64,000 bases of DNA from Ferrovaceae bacterium (GTDB lineage Bacteria; Pseudomonadota; Gammaproteobacteria; Burkholderiales; Ferrovaceae), in NCBI GenBank assembly GCA_027449685.1, contig DAIDLC010000008.1:1-64000 (forward strand). Reading direction: 5' to 3'. Shown here one piece after another: positions 18,424 to 28,641 of the stretch (within the stretch, counting starts at the first letter, position 1; each line of letters begins with the position of its first letter). The notes under the pieces are model-generated. The model saw only the letters and a list, made by a program, of their open reading frames with translations, did no database searches and was not told where the DNA came from. A program made the position numbers and the translations under genes.

Positions 18424-19581
18424 ATGAGTCATTATTTATTTTCTTCGGAGTCAGTTTCCGAAGGCCATCCGGACAAGGTGGCCGATCAAATTTCCGACGG
18501 CGTGCTGGACGCCATTCTAACCCAGGATCCGCAGGCTCGAGTTGCTTGCGAAACCCTTACCAGTACGGGCCTGATTGTCATATCTGGCGAAATCACCACC
18601 AAGGCGCAAATCAATTACATCGATGTGGCGCGTGATGTGGTGCGGCGCATCGGGTATAACAGTTCGGACATCGGCTTCGATTTCCAAACCTGTGCGGTGC
18701 TCACGGCGCTCAATCGGCAAAGCCCGGATATCGCCCAAGGCGTGGACCGGGCCAGTGGGATGGATCTGGATCAGGGGGCGGGAGACCAGGGCATCATGTT
18801 TGGCTATGCCTGTGATGAAACCGATAGTCTCATGCCCTTGCCCATTCATCTGGCGCATCGCCTCATGCAACGGCAGGCCGAATTGCGCAAGGATGGACGC
18901 TTGCCTTTCTTGCGCCCGGACGCCAAATCCCAGGTCAGCGTGCGCTACGTGGATGGCGTGGCGCACTCCATCGAAACCGTCGTGGTCTCCACCCAGCATC
19001 ATCCAGAAGTCTCGCACCTGCAATTGTCCGAAGCCGTCATCGAAGAAATCATCAAACCCGTGTTGCCAGCACACTTGTTGAGCAAAGACACCCGGTTTCT
19101 CATCAACCCCACCGGTCGTTTCGTGATCGGGGGGCCCATGGGAGATTGCGGTCTGACAGGGCGCAAAATCATCGTGGATACCTATGGCGGAGCGGCACGC
19201 CATGGCGGCGGGGCTTTTTCGGGGAAAGACCCCTCCAAGGTGGATCGCTCGGCAGCCTATGCCATGCGCCACGTGGCCAAGAATATCGTGGCAGCCGGTT
19301 TGGCGCAGCGCTGTGAGGTCCAGGTGGCCTACGCCATTGGCGTGGCTCGCCCGGTGAGCTTGATGGTCAATACCTTTGGTACAGGTCGCTTGAGCGACGA
19401 AAAACTGGCCGAACTGGTCCAGGAGCATTTTGATTTGCGCCCCAAGGGCATCATTCAAGCCCTGGATCTGTTACGCCCCATTTATGGGAAAACTGCCGCC
19501 TATGGCCACTTTGGCCGCGAAGAACCCGAATTTACCTGGGAGGCCCGGGATCGGGTCGAAGCCCTGCGTGCCGCCAATTAA
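18424..19581 (+). CDS. metK: S-adenosylmethionine synthetase
   Basis: 385 residues, standard length. It makes SAM from methionine and ATP. Signature sequences: [19 protein letters not shown] at the N-terminus (ATP/methionine site), [16 protein letters not shown] in the middle, and the P-loop-like [19 protein letters not shown] near residue 260-280. ATG at 18424 begins [10 protein letters not shown]; longer N-terminal extensions in the same frame run through the leader hairpin and are not real. First gene of metK-ahcY-metF. Confidence 0.97.
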   Translation: MSHYLFSSESVSEGHPDKVADQISDGVLDAILTQDPQARVACETLTSTGLIVISGEITTKAQINYIDVARDVVRRIGYNSSDIGFDFQTCAVLTALNRQSPDIAQGVDRASGMDLDQGAGDQGIMFGYACDETDSLMPLPIHLAHRLMQRQAELRKDGRLPFLRPDAKSQVSVRYVDGVAHSIETVVVSTQHHPEVSHLQLSEAVIEEIIKPVLPAHLLSKDTRFLINPTGRFVIGGPMGDCGLTGRKIIVDTYGGAARHGGGAFSGKDPSKVDRSAAYAMRHVAKNIVAAGLAQRCEVQVAYAIGVARPVSLMVNTFGTGRLSDEKLAELVQEHFDLRPKGIIQALDLLRPIYGKTAAYGHFGREEPEFTWEARDRVEALRAAN

Positions 19582-19593
19582 GGAGTAATGACA

Positions 19594-20901
19594 ATGAGTG
19601 CTGTATTACAACAAGAGCTGGACTATAAAGTTGCGGACATGGGGTTGGCCCACTGGGGTCGAATCGAAATCGACATGGCGCAAAATGAAATGCCTGGGTT
19701 GATGGCCCTGCGGGAAGAATACGCTGGGCAGTTTCCACTGCGGGGAGCCCGCATTGCCGGGTGTTTGCACATGACCATCCAGACGGCGGTGTTGATCGAA
19801 ACGCTGGTGGCGTTAGGTGCTGAAGTGCGTTGGAGTTCCTGTAATATTTTTTCCACCCAGGATCAGGCGGCAGCAGCCATTGCAGCTGCCGGAGTTCCAG
19901 TTTTTGCCTGGAAAGGGGAGACCGAAGAAGAATTTTGGTGGTGTATCGAACGGACCATTTTTGGGCCGGAAGGTTGGCTACCCAACATGATTCTGGACGA
20001 TGGGGGGGATCTGACCCTGATCCTGCATGATAAATATCCGCATCTACTGGCGCATGTGCAGGGTATTTCCGAAGAAACCACCACCGGTGTGCATCGACTC
20101 AACGAAATGCTGAAGCGTGGCGAGCTCAAATGCCCCGCATTCAATGTCAATGATTCGGTCACCAAGTCGAAGTTCGATAATCTCTACGGCTGCCGCGAGT
20201 CCCTGATGGATGGCATCAAACGCGCCACTGATGTGATGGTGGCCGGCAAGATTGCCGTCGTTGCCGGGTATGGCGATGTGGGCAAGGGCTGTGCCCAGGC
20301 TTTCCGTGGTTTGGGGGCTACGGTCTGGGTTACGGAAATCGATCCCATTTGCGCGCTGCAGGCGGCCATGGAAGGCTACCGTGTAGTCAACATGGATGAA
20401 GTAGCGGCCTTGGGGGATATTTTTGTCACCGCCACGGGAAATGTGGATGTGATAACCCACGACCACCTGCGCGCCATGAAAAACGATGCGATTGTGTGCA
20501 ATATCGGGCACTTCGACTCGGAAATCGACGTGGCTTCCCTGCGCCAATATCGCTGGAACAACATCAAGCCCCAAGTGGACCATGTGGTATTCCCGGATGG
20601 CAAGCGCATCATCCTGCTGGCGGAAGGACGTCTGGTCAATTTGGGGTGTGCCACCGGACACCCCAGCTTTGTCATGTCGGCTTCCTTCACCAACCAGGTG
20701 ATGGCCCAAATCGAGTTGTGGACCCATCCGGGCAAATATCCTGTGGGGGTGTACATCCTTCCCAAGGCACTGGACGAAAAGGTGGCTCGCTTGCATCTGG
20801 GTAAAATCGGGGCTCACCTCACGCCCCTCACGCCCAAACAGGCCCAGTACCTCAGTCTGGATCGGAACGGACCATACAAGCCCGAACATTATCGCTACTG
20901 A
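19594..20901 (+). CDS. ahcY: S-adenosylhomocysteine hydrolase
   Basis: 435 residues. It removes the SAM by-product SAH, giving homocysteine and adenosine, with bound NAD. NAD-binding glycine loop [18 protein letters not shown] (about 225-243); substrate segments [14 protein letters not shown] with the catalytic Lys and Asp, and [10 protein letters not shown]-terminal [13 protein letters not shown] is the canonical end, with the Lys and Tyr that contact NAD of the partner subunit. AGGAG at 19581-19585 is best spaced for the ATG at 19594, not the ATG at 19588. Presence of AhcY rather than Pfs/LuxS implies the one-step route of SAH recycling. Confidence 0.97.
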   Translation: MSAVLQQELDYKVADMGLAHWGRIEIDMAQNEMPGLMALREEYAGQFPLRGARIAGCLHMTIQTAVLIETLVALGAEVRWSSCNIFSTQDQAAAAIAAAGVPVFAWKGETEEEFWWCIERTIFGPEGWLPNMILDDGGDLTLILHDKYPHLLAHVQGISEETTTGVHRLNEMLKRGELKCPAFNVNDSVTKSKFDNLYGCRESLMDGIKRATDVMVAGKIAVVAGYGDVGKGCAQAFRGLGATVWVTEIDPICALQAAMEGYRVVNMDEVAALGDIFVTATGNVDVITHDHLRAMKNDAIVCNIGHFDSEIDVASLRQYRWNNIKPQVDHVVFPDGKRIILLAEGRLVNLGCATGHPSFVMSASFTNQVMAQIELWTHPGKYPVGVYILPKALDEKVARLHLGKIGAHLTPLTPKQAQYLSLDRNGPYKPEHYRY

Positions 20902-20913
20902 CAAGGGGTTTTC

Positions 20914-21768
20914 ATGCTGCCAAGTCAACAACGGCACTCCCGGGTGTTCAGCTTCGAGTTCTTCCCTCCCAAAACGCCGGAAGGGGCCGAACGCCTGAGG
21001 GAAACCCGGCGTCAACTAGCGCCCCTGCACCCGGCCTTTTTTTCGGTTACCTACGGGGCCGGGGGCACCACACGGGACAATACGCTGCAGGCGGTGCTCG
21101 ATATTCAGCAGGCCGGTATTCCGGCGGCCCCCCATCTGTCCTGTATCGGGGCTACACGCGCCAGTCTGACCGAGGTTTTGACACAGTACCGCAGCCACGG
21201 CATTCGGCATTTGGTGGCGCTGCGCGGTGATCTGCCTTCCGGAACCCTGGGCGCTGGCGAATTTCGCTATGCCAGTGATCTGGTGGCTTTTATCCGGGAA
21301 CAAACCGGCCGCCATTTCTTCATTGAAGTGGCGGCGTATCCCGAAACCCATCCCCAGGCCCGAAGCGCTCAGGAAAACCTGTTGCATTTCAAGCAGAAGG
21401 TGGAGGCCGGAGCCGATTCAGCCATTACCCAGTACTTTTATAATGCGGACGCCTATTACCAGTTCGTGGAGGATTGTGATGCGCTGGGCATTGATATTCC
21501 CATCGTCCCGGGAATCATGCCCATTGCCAACTTTTCTCAGTTGAGTCGCTTTTCCGAGGCTTGTGGTGCTGAAATCCCCCGCTGGATTCGCATGAAAATG
21601 CAGGGTTATGGAGACGATCTGGCCTCTGTCCGGGCCTTTGGACTGGATGTGGTCACCCAGTTGTGTGACCAACTGCTCCAGGCCGGGGCTCCGGGGCTGC
21701 ACTTTTACACCATGAACACGGCCACGCTATCCAGCATCATCTGGGAGCGTTTGCATCTTTCGGCGTAA
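20914..21768 (+). CDS. metF: 5,10-methylenetetrahydrofolate reductase
   Basis: 284 residues. FAD-dependent TIM-barrel enzyme making 5-methyl-THF, the methyl donor for homocysteine remethylation. FSFEFFPPKTPEG with the catalytic Glu, FFSVTYGAGGTTRD, LVALRGDLP and IEVAAYPETHP are diagnostic; SAITQYFYNADAYYQF lines the FAD site. It follows ahcY by 12 bp, ends at a strong bidirectional terminator and completes the metK-ahcY-metF unit. The methionine synthase that would close the cycle is not in the window. Confidence 0.97.
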   Translation: MLPSQQRHSRVFSFEFFPPKTPEGAERLRETRRQLAPLHPAFFSVTYGAGGTTRDNTLQAVLDIQQAGIPAAPHLSCIGATRASLTEVLTQYRSHGIRHLVALRGDLPSGTLGAGEFRYASDLVAFIREQTGRHFFIEVAAYPETHPQARSAQENLLHFKQKVEAGADSAITQYFYNADAYYQFVEDCDALGIDIPIVPGIMPIANFSQLSRFSEACGAEIPRWIRMKMQGYGDDLASVRAFGLDVVTQLCDQLLQAGAPGLHFYTMNTATLSSIIWERLHLSA

Positions 21769-21781
21769 GGGGGCATGTAAG

Positions 21782-21830
21782 AAAAACCGGGACGGCGGTC
21801 GGCATGGACCATCGCCCCGGTTTGTGTTTG
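21782..21830. terminator. Bidirectional terminator between metF and the aminotransferase gene
   Basis: Outer stem AAACCGGG (21784-21791) with CCCGGTTT (21816-21823), with nested pairing inside (GGTC 21797-21800 with GACC 21807-21810). The A-run on the left and TTTGTGTTT on the right supply a T-tract for each strand, fitting two convergent genes. Confidence 0.75.
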
Positions 21831-21831
21831 A

Positions 21832-23079
21832 TCAGGCGGCCTTGATTTTGTTGGCGGCGGCCTGCGCGTGTTGTGCCGCATAGGATTGATGAGCGGCGGC
21901 TTCGGCGATACCCACTTTGACTGGGTAACCCATGTCCATCAGGATGGAACCCAGGGCAGAAAGGCACAGCATGACATTTTCGGTTTTGGCGGAATAACCC
22001 ATCAGGCCAAAGCGCCAGATTTTTCCTGCCAGGGGGCCCAGTCCGGCGCCGATCTCCACGTTGAACTCCTGCAACAAAGCCTTGCGCACTTTGGCCTCAT
22101 CGATGCCCTCCGGTACCCGTACCGTGTTCAGTTGCGGCAGACGATAAGGTTCCTGCACCAGATATTGCAACCCCATGGCTTCCAACCCGGCCTTGAGCGC
22201 CAGATAGTGACGGGTGTGGCGCGACCAGGCGTTCTCCAGACCTTCCTCGCGCAACAACAGCAGGGATTCGTGCAGCGCAAACAGGCCGTTGATGGGGGCC
22301 GTGTGATGATAAGTGCGGTTGGTGGTGCCCCAATAGCCCAATACCAGATCGAGATCCATGAACCAGCTTTGGCAGCGGTGTTTACGTGTACGCACGCGTT
22401 CCACGACCCGTTCACTGAAGGAGACGGGGGATAGTCCCGGGGTGCAGGAGAGACATTTTTGACTGCCGGAATAGACGGCGTCGATGTTCCATTCATCCAC
22501 GAATAGGGGGGTTCCCCCCAATTGAGTGACCGCGTCGACGATGGTGAGTGCGCCATAACGGTGCGCAATCTCTACCAAGGTTTTGGCGTCCGACATGCAA
22601 CCCGTGGAGGTTTCTGCCAGTACAAAGGCCACCACCTTGGTGTCGGGGTGTTGTTTGAGGGTTTCTTCCAGTTTGTTGGGGTCTACCGGCTCTCCCCAGG
22701 TGTCTTCCACCACGACGGGGGTTCCGCCACAGCGCGTGACGTTTTCGATCATGCGCCCCCCAAAGACCCCATTGCGGCAGACGATGACTTTGTCTCCCGG
22801 GTCGACCATGTTCACAAAACACATTTCCATGCCCACCGAACCGGGGCCGGAAGCGGGGAAAGTCAGGGGGTTGTCGGTCTGGTACGCATAGCGCAGCAGG
22901 GTTTTGAGCTCGTCCATCATGTCCACGAAGATGGGGTCCAGATACCCGATACAGGGCAGGGACATGGCCGCGAGCACACGCGGCGCAATTTCCGAGGGCC
23001 CCGGACCCATCAGAGTCCGTTGCGGGGGGTAGAAAGAGTTGATCTTCTTGGCGGGCAAATGCTGGATGGGCGAGTTCAT
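21832..23079 (-). CDS. Class V aminotransferase, alanine/serine-glyoxylate type
   Basis: 415 residues. PLP-dependent fold type I enzyme of the AGXT / serine-pyruvate family. TLMGPGPSEIAPRVL at the N-terminus is the family signature; ETSTGCMSDAKTL and DAVTQLGGTPLFVDEW bind the cofactor, and the Schiff-base Lys is in YSGSQKCLSCTPGL. WRFGLMGYSAKTENV near the C-terminus is the conserved carboxylate-binding Arg region. The ATG at 23079 has AGGAA before it; an in-frame TTG 21 bases earlier is less likely. It likely interconverts glyoxylate/pyruvate with glycine/alanine or serine. It lies 53 bp after ttcA on the same strand. Exact substrate is uncertain. Confidence 0.9.
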   Translation of the reverse strand: MNSPIQHLPAKKINSFYPPQRTLMGPGPSEIAPRVLAAMSLPCIGYLDPIFVDMMDELKTLLRYAYQTDNPLTFPASGPGSVGMEMCFVNMVDPGDKVIVCRNGVFGGRMIENVTRCGGTPVVVEDTWGEPVDPNKLEETLKQHPDTKVVAFVLAETSTGCMSDAKTLVEIAHRYGALTIVDAVTQLGGTPLFVDEWNIDAVYSGSQKCLSCTPGLSPVSFSERVVERVRTRKHRCQSWFMDLDLVLGYWGTTNRTYHHTAPINGLFALHESLLLLREEGLENAWSRHTRHYLALKAGLEAMGLQYLVQEPYRLPQLNTVRVPEGIDEAKVRKALLQEFNVEIGAGLGPLAGKIWRFGLMGYSAKTENVMLCLSALGSILMDMGYPVKVGIAEAAAHQSYAAQHAQAAANKIKAA

Positions 23080-23132
23080 GGCTATATTCCTGATCGTCAA
23101 TCTTCCATTCTATGAAAGTTTTGGGTTTTGCG

Positions 23133-24041
23133 CTACGGCCTCTTCTGGAAATACAGATGACGTCCCGTGCTGTGCGTCAAGTGAAGGGCCACTGGCTTTT
23201 CAGGGGGAGGATCAAACAAGGTGTCGCCCTCGGGTTCGGGGTGTTGCGTGGGATGCAGGGCGGCAAAGTCGAACAGGGTCGTATCGGCCAGGTGGGAAGG
23301 GGTGACGTTTTGCAGAGCAGAGAAAATATTGTCGATGCGTCCTGGATGCGCTTTTTCTTCCCTGTGTAGCCACTGTTTGATGGCCTGGCGTTGCAGGTTT
23401 TCCTGGGAGCCGCAGAGATTGCAGGGAATGATGGGAAACGCCTTGTGCTGAGCATAGCGGCTCAGGTCGCTTTCTTGGCAATAGGCCAGAGGTCTGATCA
23501 CCACATGGTGCCCGTCATCGGTGACCAATTTGGGAGGCATGCCCTTCATGCGGCCCCCATGAAACAGATTGAGGAAAAAGGTTTCCACCATGTCGTCGCG
23601 ATGATGTCCCAGGGCAATCTTGTTGGCCCCCAAGGCTTTGGCCGTACGGTACAAGACCCCGCGTCGCAGACGCGAACACAGGGAGCAGGTGGTTTTTCCT
23701 GGGGCAATTTTTTCTTGCACGATGGCGTAGGTATCTGCCTCGATGATGCGGTAATCCACGCCCAGACTTTCCAGATACTGGGGCAGTACCTGAGCCGGAA
23801 AGCCGGGTTGCTTCTGGTCCAGATTGACGGCAATCAGCCGAAACGGCAGCGGAGCACGGCGTTGCAAAGCGAGTAGCAGAGACAGCAGAGCATGGGAGTC
23901 TTTCCCCCCACTAAGACACACCATGATTGTGTCCTGTGCCTGGATCATGGCGTAATCGGCCAGGGCTCGGCCCACGGCCCCTTGCAGGCGTTGCTCCAGG
24001 CGCAGCATCGTGTGGGAAGGAACCAGGGGTTCAAAAGACAT
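23133..24041 (-). CDS. ttcA: tRNA 2-thiocytidine(32) synthetase TtcA
   Basis: 302 residues. ATP-dependent, iron-sulfur-containing enzyme that thiolates C32 of certain tRNAs. The PP-loop motif is [13 protein letters not shown] near residue 45; the Cys pair of [13 protein letters not shown] and the later Cys pair in [14 protein letters not shown] are the conserved cluster/active cysteines of Ttc[17 protein letters not shown] is the second family signature. The length is that of TtcA rather than TilS, which also lacks these cysteines. It is divergent from the MidA-like gene. Confidence 0.95.
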   Translation of the reverse strand: MSFEPLVPSHTMLRLEQRLQGAVGRALADYAMIQAQDTIMVCLSGGKDSHALLSLLLALQRRAPLPFRLIAVNLDQKQPGFPAQVLPQYLESLGVDYRIIEADTYAIVQEKIAPGKTTCSLCSRLRRGVLYRTAKALGANKIALGHHRDDMVETFFLNLFHGGRMKGMPPKLVTDDGHHVVIRPLAYCQESDLSRYAQHKAFPIIPCNLCGSQENLQRQAIKQWLHREEKAHPGRIDNIFSALQNVTPSHLADTTLFDFAALHPTQHPEPEGDTLFDPPPEKPVALHLTHSTGRHLYFQKRP

Positions 24042-24163
24042 GGAACAGGCTCAAGGGAACGACAGGACAGGAAAGTGGCAAGGCTTTTGCGGGGACGATG
24101 GCACGCACGGCAGGGAGCTGTTTTGGTAGAGTACCCGTTTTGGCGTACTTAGGCGACAGAATA

Positions 24164-25405
24164 GTGAATGATCGCATGCAGTCCATTTTACCTCAGTCCT
24201 TGCAGCCCGACGCTGTGGCACTGGCCCATAGCGCCAAACTGCGCCATCTCATCGATAAGAGCATCGAGCAGTCTGGAGGCTGGATCGATTTTGCCCAATT
24301 CATGCAATTGGCGCTGTACGCGCCGGGATTGGGTTATTACAGTGCGGGATCGGTGAAGTTGGGCAGTGCCGGCGACTTTGTCACGGCACCCGAACTGACT
24401 CCGCTGTTTGCCCAAACGCTTGCCAACCATGTGGGGCCAGTGATTCGCGCATTATACACTGCGCCCCGGCCAAGCGCAGGCTTGCCAGCCGAACATAACC
24501 AGCCAATCCCAAGCGCTGACGTTCCGGTCATTCTGGAGTTGGGGGCGGGTACCGGACGTCTTGCCCTGGATCTTTTGCAGGCTTTGGGGCAGCAGGAGGC
24601 GTTGCCGGAACGTTACCTGATCCTGGAACTCAGCCCCGATTTGCGTGCCCGCCAGCAAGCCACGCTGGCTGCTCTGCCCCCGGCAATTTTGCATCGTGTG
24701 CAGTGGTGCGCGCATTGGCCGCAACAGATAACCGGCGTGGTGTTGGCCAACGAGGTGCTGGATGCCATGCCGGTGCATCGTTTGCGCTGGGAGCAAGGCC
24801 ATTGGGAAGAGTTGGGGGTGTCGCGCCATCCGCTAACGGGGCACTGGGTTCACACTGCGCGCCCCTTGATCCATGAGCGCCTGCGCCAAGCCTTGCCCCA
24901 GGTGCGGGATTGGCGCGGAACCTACGAGACCGAGGTCAACTTGGCCGCGCAAGAAGTGATGGGGACTCTGGCGCATTCCTTGCGCCAGGGACAGGCTCTG
25001 TTCTTCGACTACGGATTTCCAGCGCGGGAGTTTTATCATCCGCAACGCAATACCGGAACGCTGATGTGTCATTATCGGCATTATGCGCATACCGATCCTT
25101 TTTGCTATCCGGGGCTGCAAGATATTACGGCGCATGTGGACTTTACGGCTCTGGCTCGGGTGGCCGGCGCTCACGGATTGGCGGTACTGGATTACCAAAC
25201 CCAGGCAGCCTGGCTGATCCAGAACGGAATCACGACGTTGCTGGCCCAAAAGGATCCACAGGCGGTTCGACAGTACCTTCCGGCGGTGGCAGCCGCTCAA
25301 AAATTATTGAGCCCCGCAGAAATGGGGGAGCTGTTCAAGGTGCTGGTCTTGGGGCGCGGACAGCCACATCCGGGAGCGCAGCAGGCCCTCGGATTGGCGG
25401 ATTGA
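24164..25405 (+). CDS. SAM-dependent methyltransferase, MidA/NDUFAF7 (COG1565) family
   Basis: 413 residues from GTG at 24164 (AGG at 24151); ATG at 24176 would give 409. The N-terminal FAQFMQLALYAPGLGYYSAG then GDFVTAPELTPLF is the COG1565 signature; VILELGAGTGRLALDLL is the SAM-binding motif I; VLANEVLDAMPVHRLRW is the motif IV region. The mitochondrial homologue NDUFAF7 dimethylates an arginine of the complex I 49-kDa subunit (NuoD homologue). The bacterial substrate is not established. The gene is divergent from ttcA and convergent with cca. Confidence 0.9.
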   Translation: MNDRMQSILPQSLQPDAVALAHSAKLRHLIDKSIEQSGGWIDFAQFMQLALYAPGLGYYSAGSVKLGSAGDFVTAPELTPLFAQTLANHVGPVIRALYTAPRPSAGLPAEHNQPIPSADVPVILELGAGTGRLALDLLQALGQQEALPERYLILELSPDLRARQQATLAALPPAILHRVQWCAHWPQQITGVVLANEVLDAMPVHRLRWEQGHWEELGVSRHPLTGHWVHTARPLIHERLRQALPQVRDWRGTYETEVNLAAQEVMGTLAHSLRQGQALFFDYGFPAREFYHPQRNTGTLMCHYRHYAHTDPFCYPGLQDITAHVDFTALARVAGAHGLAVLDYQTQAAWLIQNGITTLLAQKDPQAVRQYLPAVAAAQKLLSPAEMGELFKVLVLGRGQPHPGAQQALGLAD

Positions 25406-25437
25406 AGAGGCAGTAAGCCGGGTGCCCGAGATCGGTG

Positions 25438-26607
25438 TCAGGAGGCTTGGGGGGATAGGCGTTGTCGGATGGCCGTGACGCGAGCCTCGCGGATGCGCTC
25501 GGGTATTTCTTTGGGGTCGGGGCATGCGCGGGCTATTTCTGCTGCGGGTATTTCCAGTGCTGCTTGCAGTGCCAGGCGCAAACGGGCGTGAATGGACTGA
25601 TCCTGATCGATATAGGGACTGTGAATGTCCTGAGACAGATAACAGGCGTGGGCCGAGAGCAGGTTTTCAAAGCGTGCCGGTCGTCGAACGGCGTCCAGGC
25701 GTTCCAGCAGAACCATGATGTCTTCTGCATCGCCTTCCAGGCTGTGCGTGACTTCACGGCAGCGTTCGCAGGTAAGAAGCGCCAAGTCTGCGACTTCGTT
25801 GGGCAGGCGCAAGCGTTTGCGCAAGCTTTCAATCAGGGGCTGTCCTGCCTGTGGAGCATCCTGCAGTAGCGCGCACAGCCAACTGGACAGGCGCACGTCC
25901 AGGGAAAAGCCCTGGGCGGTGGCGACAGCCAGACTGGCCAACGCGGCCGGGGCATTGAGTCGCCACCAGGGTGCCAGCTCTGGCAACAGGCGTTCCAGGG
26001 CGCCACATTGATCCAGCACCAAAAACATTTCTTCGGGGTGCGCTTCCCACAGACCCCGGGCCAGTTCCTGCCACACCCGTTCGGGCACCAGGGCATCCAC
26101 TTCCCCGTGTTGCACCATGCGCCGCATGAGTTGCAACGTTTCTGGGGCTACCCGGAAATGAAATGGATGTTTGAAGCGGGCAGCAAAGCGGGCCACTCGT
26201 AGCAGACGCACCGGATCTTCCTCAAAGGCAGGGCCCACATGACGCAGTAGCCGTTGTTGCAAGTCTTGTCGCCCCCCAAAGGGGTCGATCAATTGACCGC
26301 TCTCGTCCTCGGCCATGGCGTTGATGGTGAGATCACGTCGCGCCAAATCCTGTTCCAGCGTGACTTCGGGACTGGCATGCACTTCAAAGCCCTTGTAGCC
26401 CGGCGCGCGTTTTCGTTCGGTTCGGGCCAGGGCGTATTCTTCGTGGGTTTTGGGATGCAGGAACACCGGGAAATCACGCCCCACGGGTTTAAAGCCCAAG
26501 GCCAGCATTTGTGAGGGGGTTGCACCCACCACCAGCCAATCCTGATCCTGAACGGGCAGCCCCAGTAGCTGATCGCGGACGGCTCCGCCGACTCGATAGA
26601 TTTTCAT
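25438..26607 (-). CDS. cca: CCA-adding tRNA nucleotidyltransferase with degenerate HD region
   Basis: 389 residues. It builds or repairs the 3' CCA end of tRNAs. The nucleotidyltransferase head is at the N-terminus: YRVGGAVRDQLLG, the Asp pair DQDWLVVGATP, RDLTINAMAED and GGRQDLQQRLLRHVGPAFEEDPVRLLRVARF. The C-terminal half would be the HD phosphohydrolase domain in enterobacterial Cca, but the expected LxHDLGK segment reads ALLQDAPQAGQP, so the metal-binding HD pair is lost and phosphatase/phosphodiesterase activity is unlikely. It starts inside the end of slt (4-bp ATGA overlap). Confidence 0.94.
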   Translation of the reverse strand: MKIYRVGGAVRDQLLGLPVQDQDWLVVGATPSQMLALGFKPVGRDFPVFLHPKTHEEYALARTERKRAPGYKGFEVHASPEVTLEQDLARRDLTINAMAEDESGQLIDPFGGRQDLQQRLLRHVGPAFEEDPVRLLRVARFAARFKHPFHFRVAPETLQLMRRMVQHGEVDALVPERVWQELARGLWEAHPEEMFLVLDQCGALERLLPELAPWWRLNAPAALASLAVATAQGFSLDVRLSSWLCALLQDAPQAGQPLIESLRKRLRLPNEVADLALLTCERCREVTHSLEGDAEDIMVLLERLDAVRRPARFENLLSAHACYLSQDIHSPYIDQDQSIHARLRLALQAALEIPAAEIARACPDPKEIPERIREARVTAIRQRLSPQAS

Positions 26608-28532
26608 GGAGTCGATAGCAGGGTATTCAGTCGCTCATGCAAGGACAGGGGCGGCAGTCCCAGACGTTGAGCATAGAGGGTGCTGTTGAACAGGACGTTT
26701 TCCACGTAACCTCGGGTTTCGTGAATGGGGATGGTGGCCACGAACAGGGTGGGGTCCTTGGGGCCCGCTGCATACCACTCCTGAGCGCGATGCGGACCGG
26801 CATTATACCCTGCGGTCGCCAGCACCGGATTGCCTAATTGGTGTTGCAACAGACCCAGGTAAAAAGTCCCCAGTTGCACATTGGTTTGGACGTCGTTGGC
26901 TTGTGGCACCCTGAATGGGGTGATGGGAATCTTGTGGGCCAGCCAGCGCGCCGTATCGGGCATCAATTGCATCAAACCCATGGCACCACTGTGGGAGCGC
27001 GCAGCGGCATAAAAATGGCTTTCCTGACGCATCAGGCCATAGACCCAGGCTTCATCCAGATGATTTTGTTGGGCCAGTACCTGTACCAGGGATTGAAACG
27101 GGAGGGGAAAGCGCAGGGAAAAATCCTGTTGTGGACCAGCCCGCTCAACGCTGTAGATCATGCGGTCATACCATTCGTGGGAAGCAGCCAGGGTGGCGGC
27201 CACCAGTTTTTCCCGGGGGGTGAAATCGTGATTGACGGCGTTCCATTCCAGTCGGGACTCCGCCACCAAGTCCAGTTGATGCAGGCGCAGCGCTCTGCTC
27301 AGCTGGGGTTGCAGCGCGTGTATTTCGCTTTCATTCACAGCAGGCGGTGCTTCCGGCCAGATACAGTGCCCGCCCAGGTCTTCCAGCGCCAGCAGACCGT
27401 AATAATGTGATTCCTGGGACAGGAGCAGTAACAGGGAACGTGCGGCATCGACTTGGCCTTGGGTCTTCAGGGCGCGGGCTTTCCAGTAACGCCATTCGGG
27501 TTTCTGGGCTTCGGCGGGAGACAAACGTTCCATCGCGCGCAGCACGGTGGGCCATTGTTGCTGACGCAAGGCGGCGCGGATCCACCAAACGGTGAGACCA
27601 TCCTCCTGCAACGGCTCGGTGATTTGATCAAACCACTCCAGCACGTGCGCTTCGCCCCGGGGAGCAGCCTGGGCCACGATGCGCTGCCAGCCCCAGGAAC
27701 TCGCCCCGGCCCCCCAGTCAGCGCTGTGCAAGGTCCAGTAATCTGCCGCCGCAGCGGGATCGCGCTGCGCCCATAGTCCCAGGGCCCACAGGCCCAGTTC
27801 TTGTTGGGCTTTGGTCAGGGCGGTGGCATCGCCTGCAGGGAGGGACTGCAAAAAACGGCGGGGGTGAGCCAGTGCTTTAGTCAGGATTTTTTCCTGAAGC
27901 GCTTGCGCCGGGGGCAAAAAGCGGTTGACCCACAAGGCCTGGGACAGGCTGCCGTGCGCCAGAGTCAGGCGTATCGCGGGCCACACCAGCGCGGGTGGGA
28001 GTTCTCCGCGCTGACTCAAAACCGCGAAGAGTGGCGTACAGCCATCGGCAGGGCGTCCCGGACGACTCCAGAGCGCCAGGGCTTCCTGCAACGCGCTGTC
28101 ATCCTGCCGGGCCCAACGCGCCTGGAGTTGATCACAATGGATTTCCGGGTCCTGCAGGGCTTCGGGGGTCAGTTCACGCAGGAAGGCATCCCAGTTTTGA
28201 TGGCGTCCCAAAGCCTTGAGCCAGTCCAGTTTCAGTCCCGGCGCCAAGGGACTATGGGGGTATTGTGTAAAGAACTGCTGCAAGGCAGATTCATCGGGCA
28301 GACTCGGTTGCGCCAGTCGGGTCTCCAGTAACCAGTAGAACGGGTAGTCTCCCAGTGGGTCGTGCTGCAGCAACTGCCGTGCACGCACGAGGCCGGGCAG
28401 GTCATGGGACTGCCAGGCCAGATGGGCTTGTAGCAACTGTTGATCGGCTTCTGGTGGCTGTCCCAGGGCCTGGGTGTGCAGTACAATGCCCAGCAGTAGC
28501 AGGCAAAGAAGGTTGAGCCATTGACGTTTCAT
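26604..28532 (-). CDS. slt: Soluble lytic murein transglycosylase (Slt70-like)
   Basis: 642 residues from ATG at 28532 (a GTG 18 bases earlier is possible). A signal peptide (WLNLLCLLLLGIVLHTQALG) leads to a periplasmic protein. The long alpha-helical superhelical region (about 30-450) is followed by the catalytic domain (about 470-620): MRQESHFYAAARSHSGAMG holds the catalytic Glu, then GLMQLMPDTA, and LATAGYNAGPHRAQEW. It cleaves glycan strands to 1,6-anhydro-MurNAc products, which AnmK (13.6 kb) can recycle. Co-transcribed with cca. Confidence 0.95.
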   Translation of the reverse strand: MKRQWLNLLCLLLLGIVLHTQALGQPPEADQQLLQAHLAWQSHDLPGLVRARQLLQHDPLGDYPFYWLLETRLAQPSLPDESALQQFFTQYPHSPLAPGLKLDWLKALGRHQNWDAFLRELTPEALQDPEIHCDQLQARWARQDDSALQEALALWSRPGRPADGCTPLFAVLSQRGELPPALVWPAIRLTLAHGSLSQALWVNRFLPPAQALQEKILTKALAHPRRFLQSLPAGDATALTKAQQELGLWALGLWAQRDPAAAADYWTLHSADWGAGASSWGWQRIVAQAAPRGEAHVLEWFDQITEPLQEDGLTVWWIRAALRQQQWPTVLRAMERLSPAEAQKPEWRYWKARALKTQGQVDAARSLLLLLSQESHYYGLLALEDLGGHCIWPEAPPAVNESEIHALQPQLSRALRLHQLDLVAESRLEWNAVNHDFTPREKLVAATLAASHEWYDRMIYSVERAGPQQDFSLRFPLPFQSLVQVLAQQNHLDEAWVYGLMRQESHFYAAARSHSGAMGLMQLMPDTARWLAHKIPITPFRVPQANDVQTNVQLGTFYLGLLQHQLGNPVLATAGYNAGPHRAQEWYAAGPKDPTLFVATIPIHETRGYVENVLFNSTLYAQRLGLPPLSLHERLNTLLSTP

Positions 28533-28641
28533 CCCGTGGGATACTACCACAAGGCCGCACGCTGGCGTTTTGCGCTTGGAACGGAATCAGGCGTATCATG
28601 ATGGCTCGGATTTGAGTCTGATATATGATAGAGGAGTTTGC

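Noticed and set aside
28597-28641. Clear -35/-10 promoter for the DUF2889 gene
   Set aside because: TATGAT at 28624-28629 is a fair -10 but no -35 at 16-18 bp was found.
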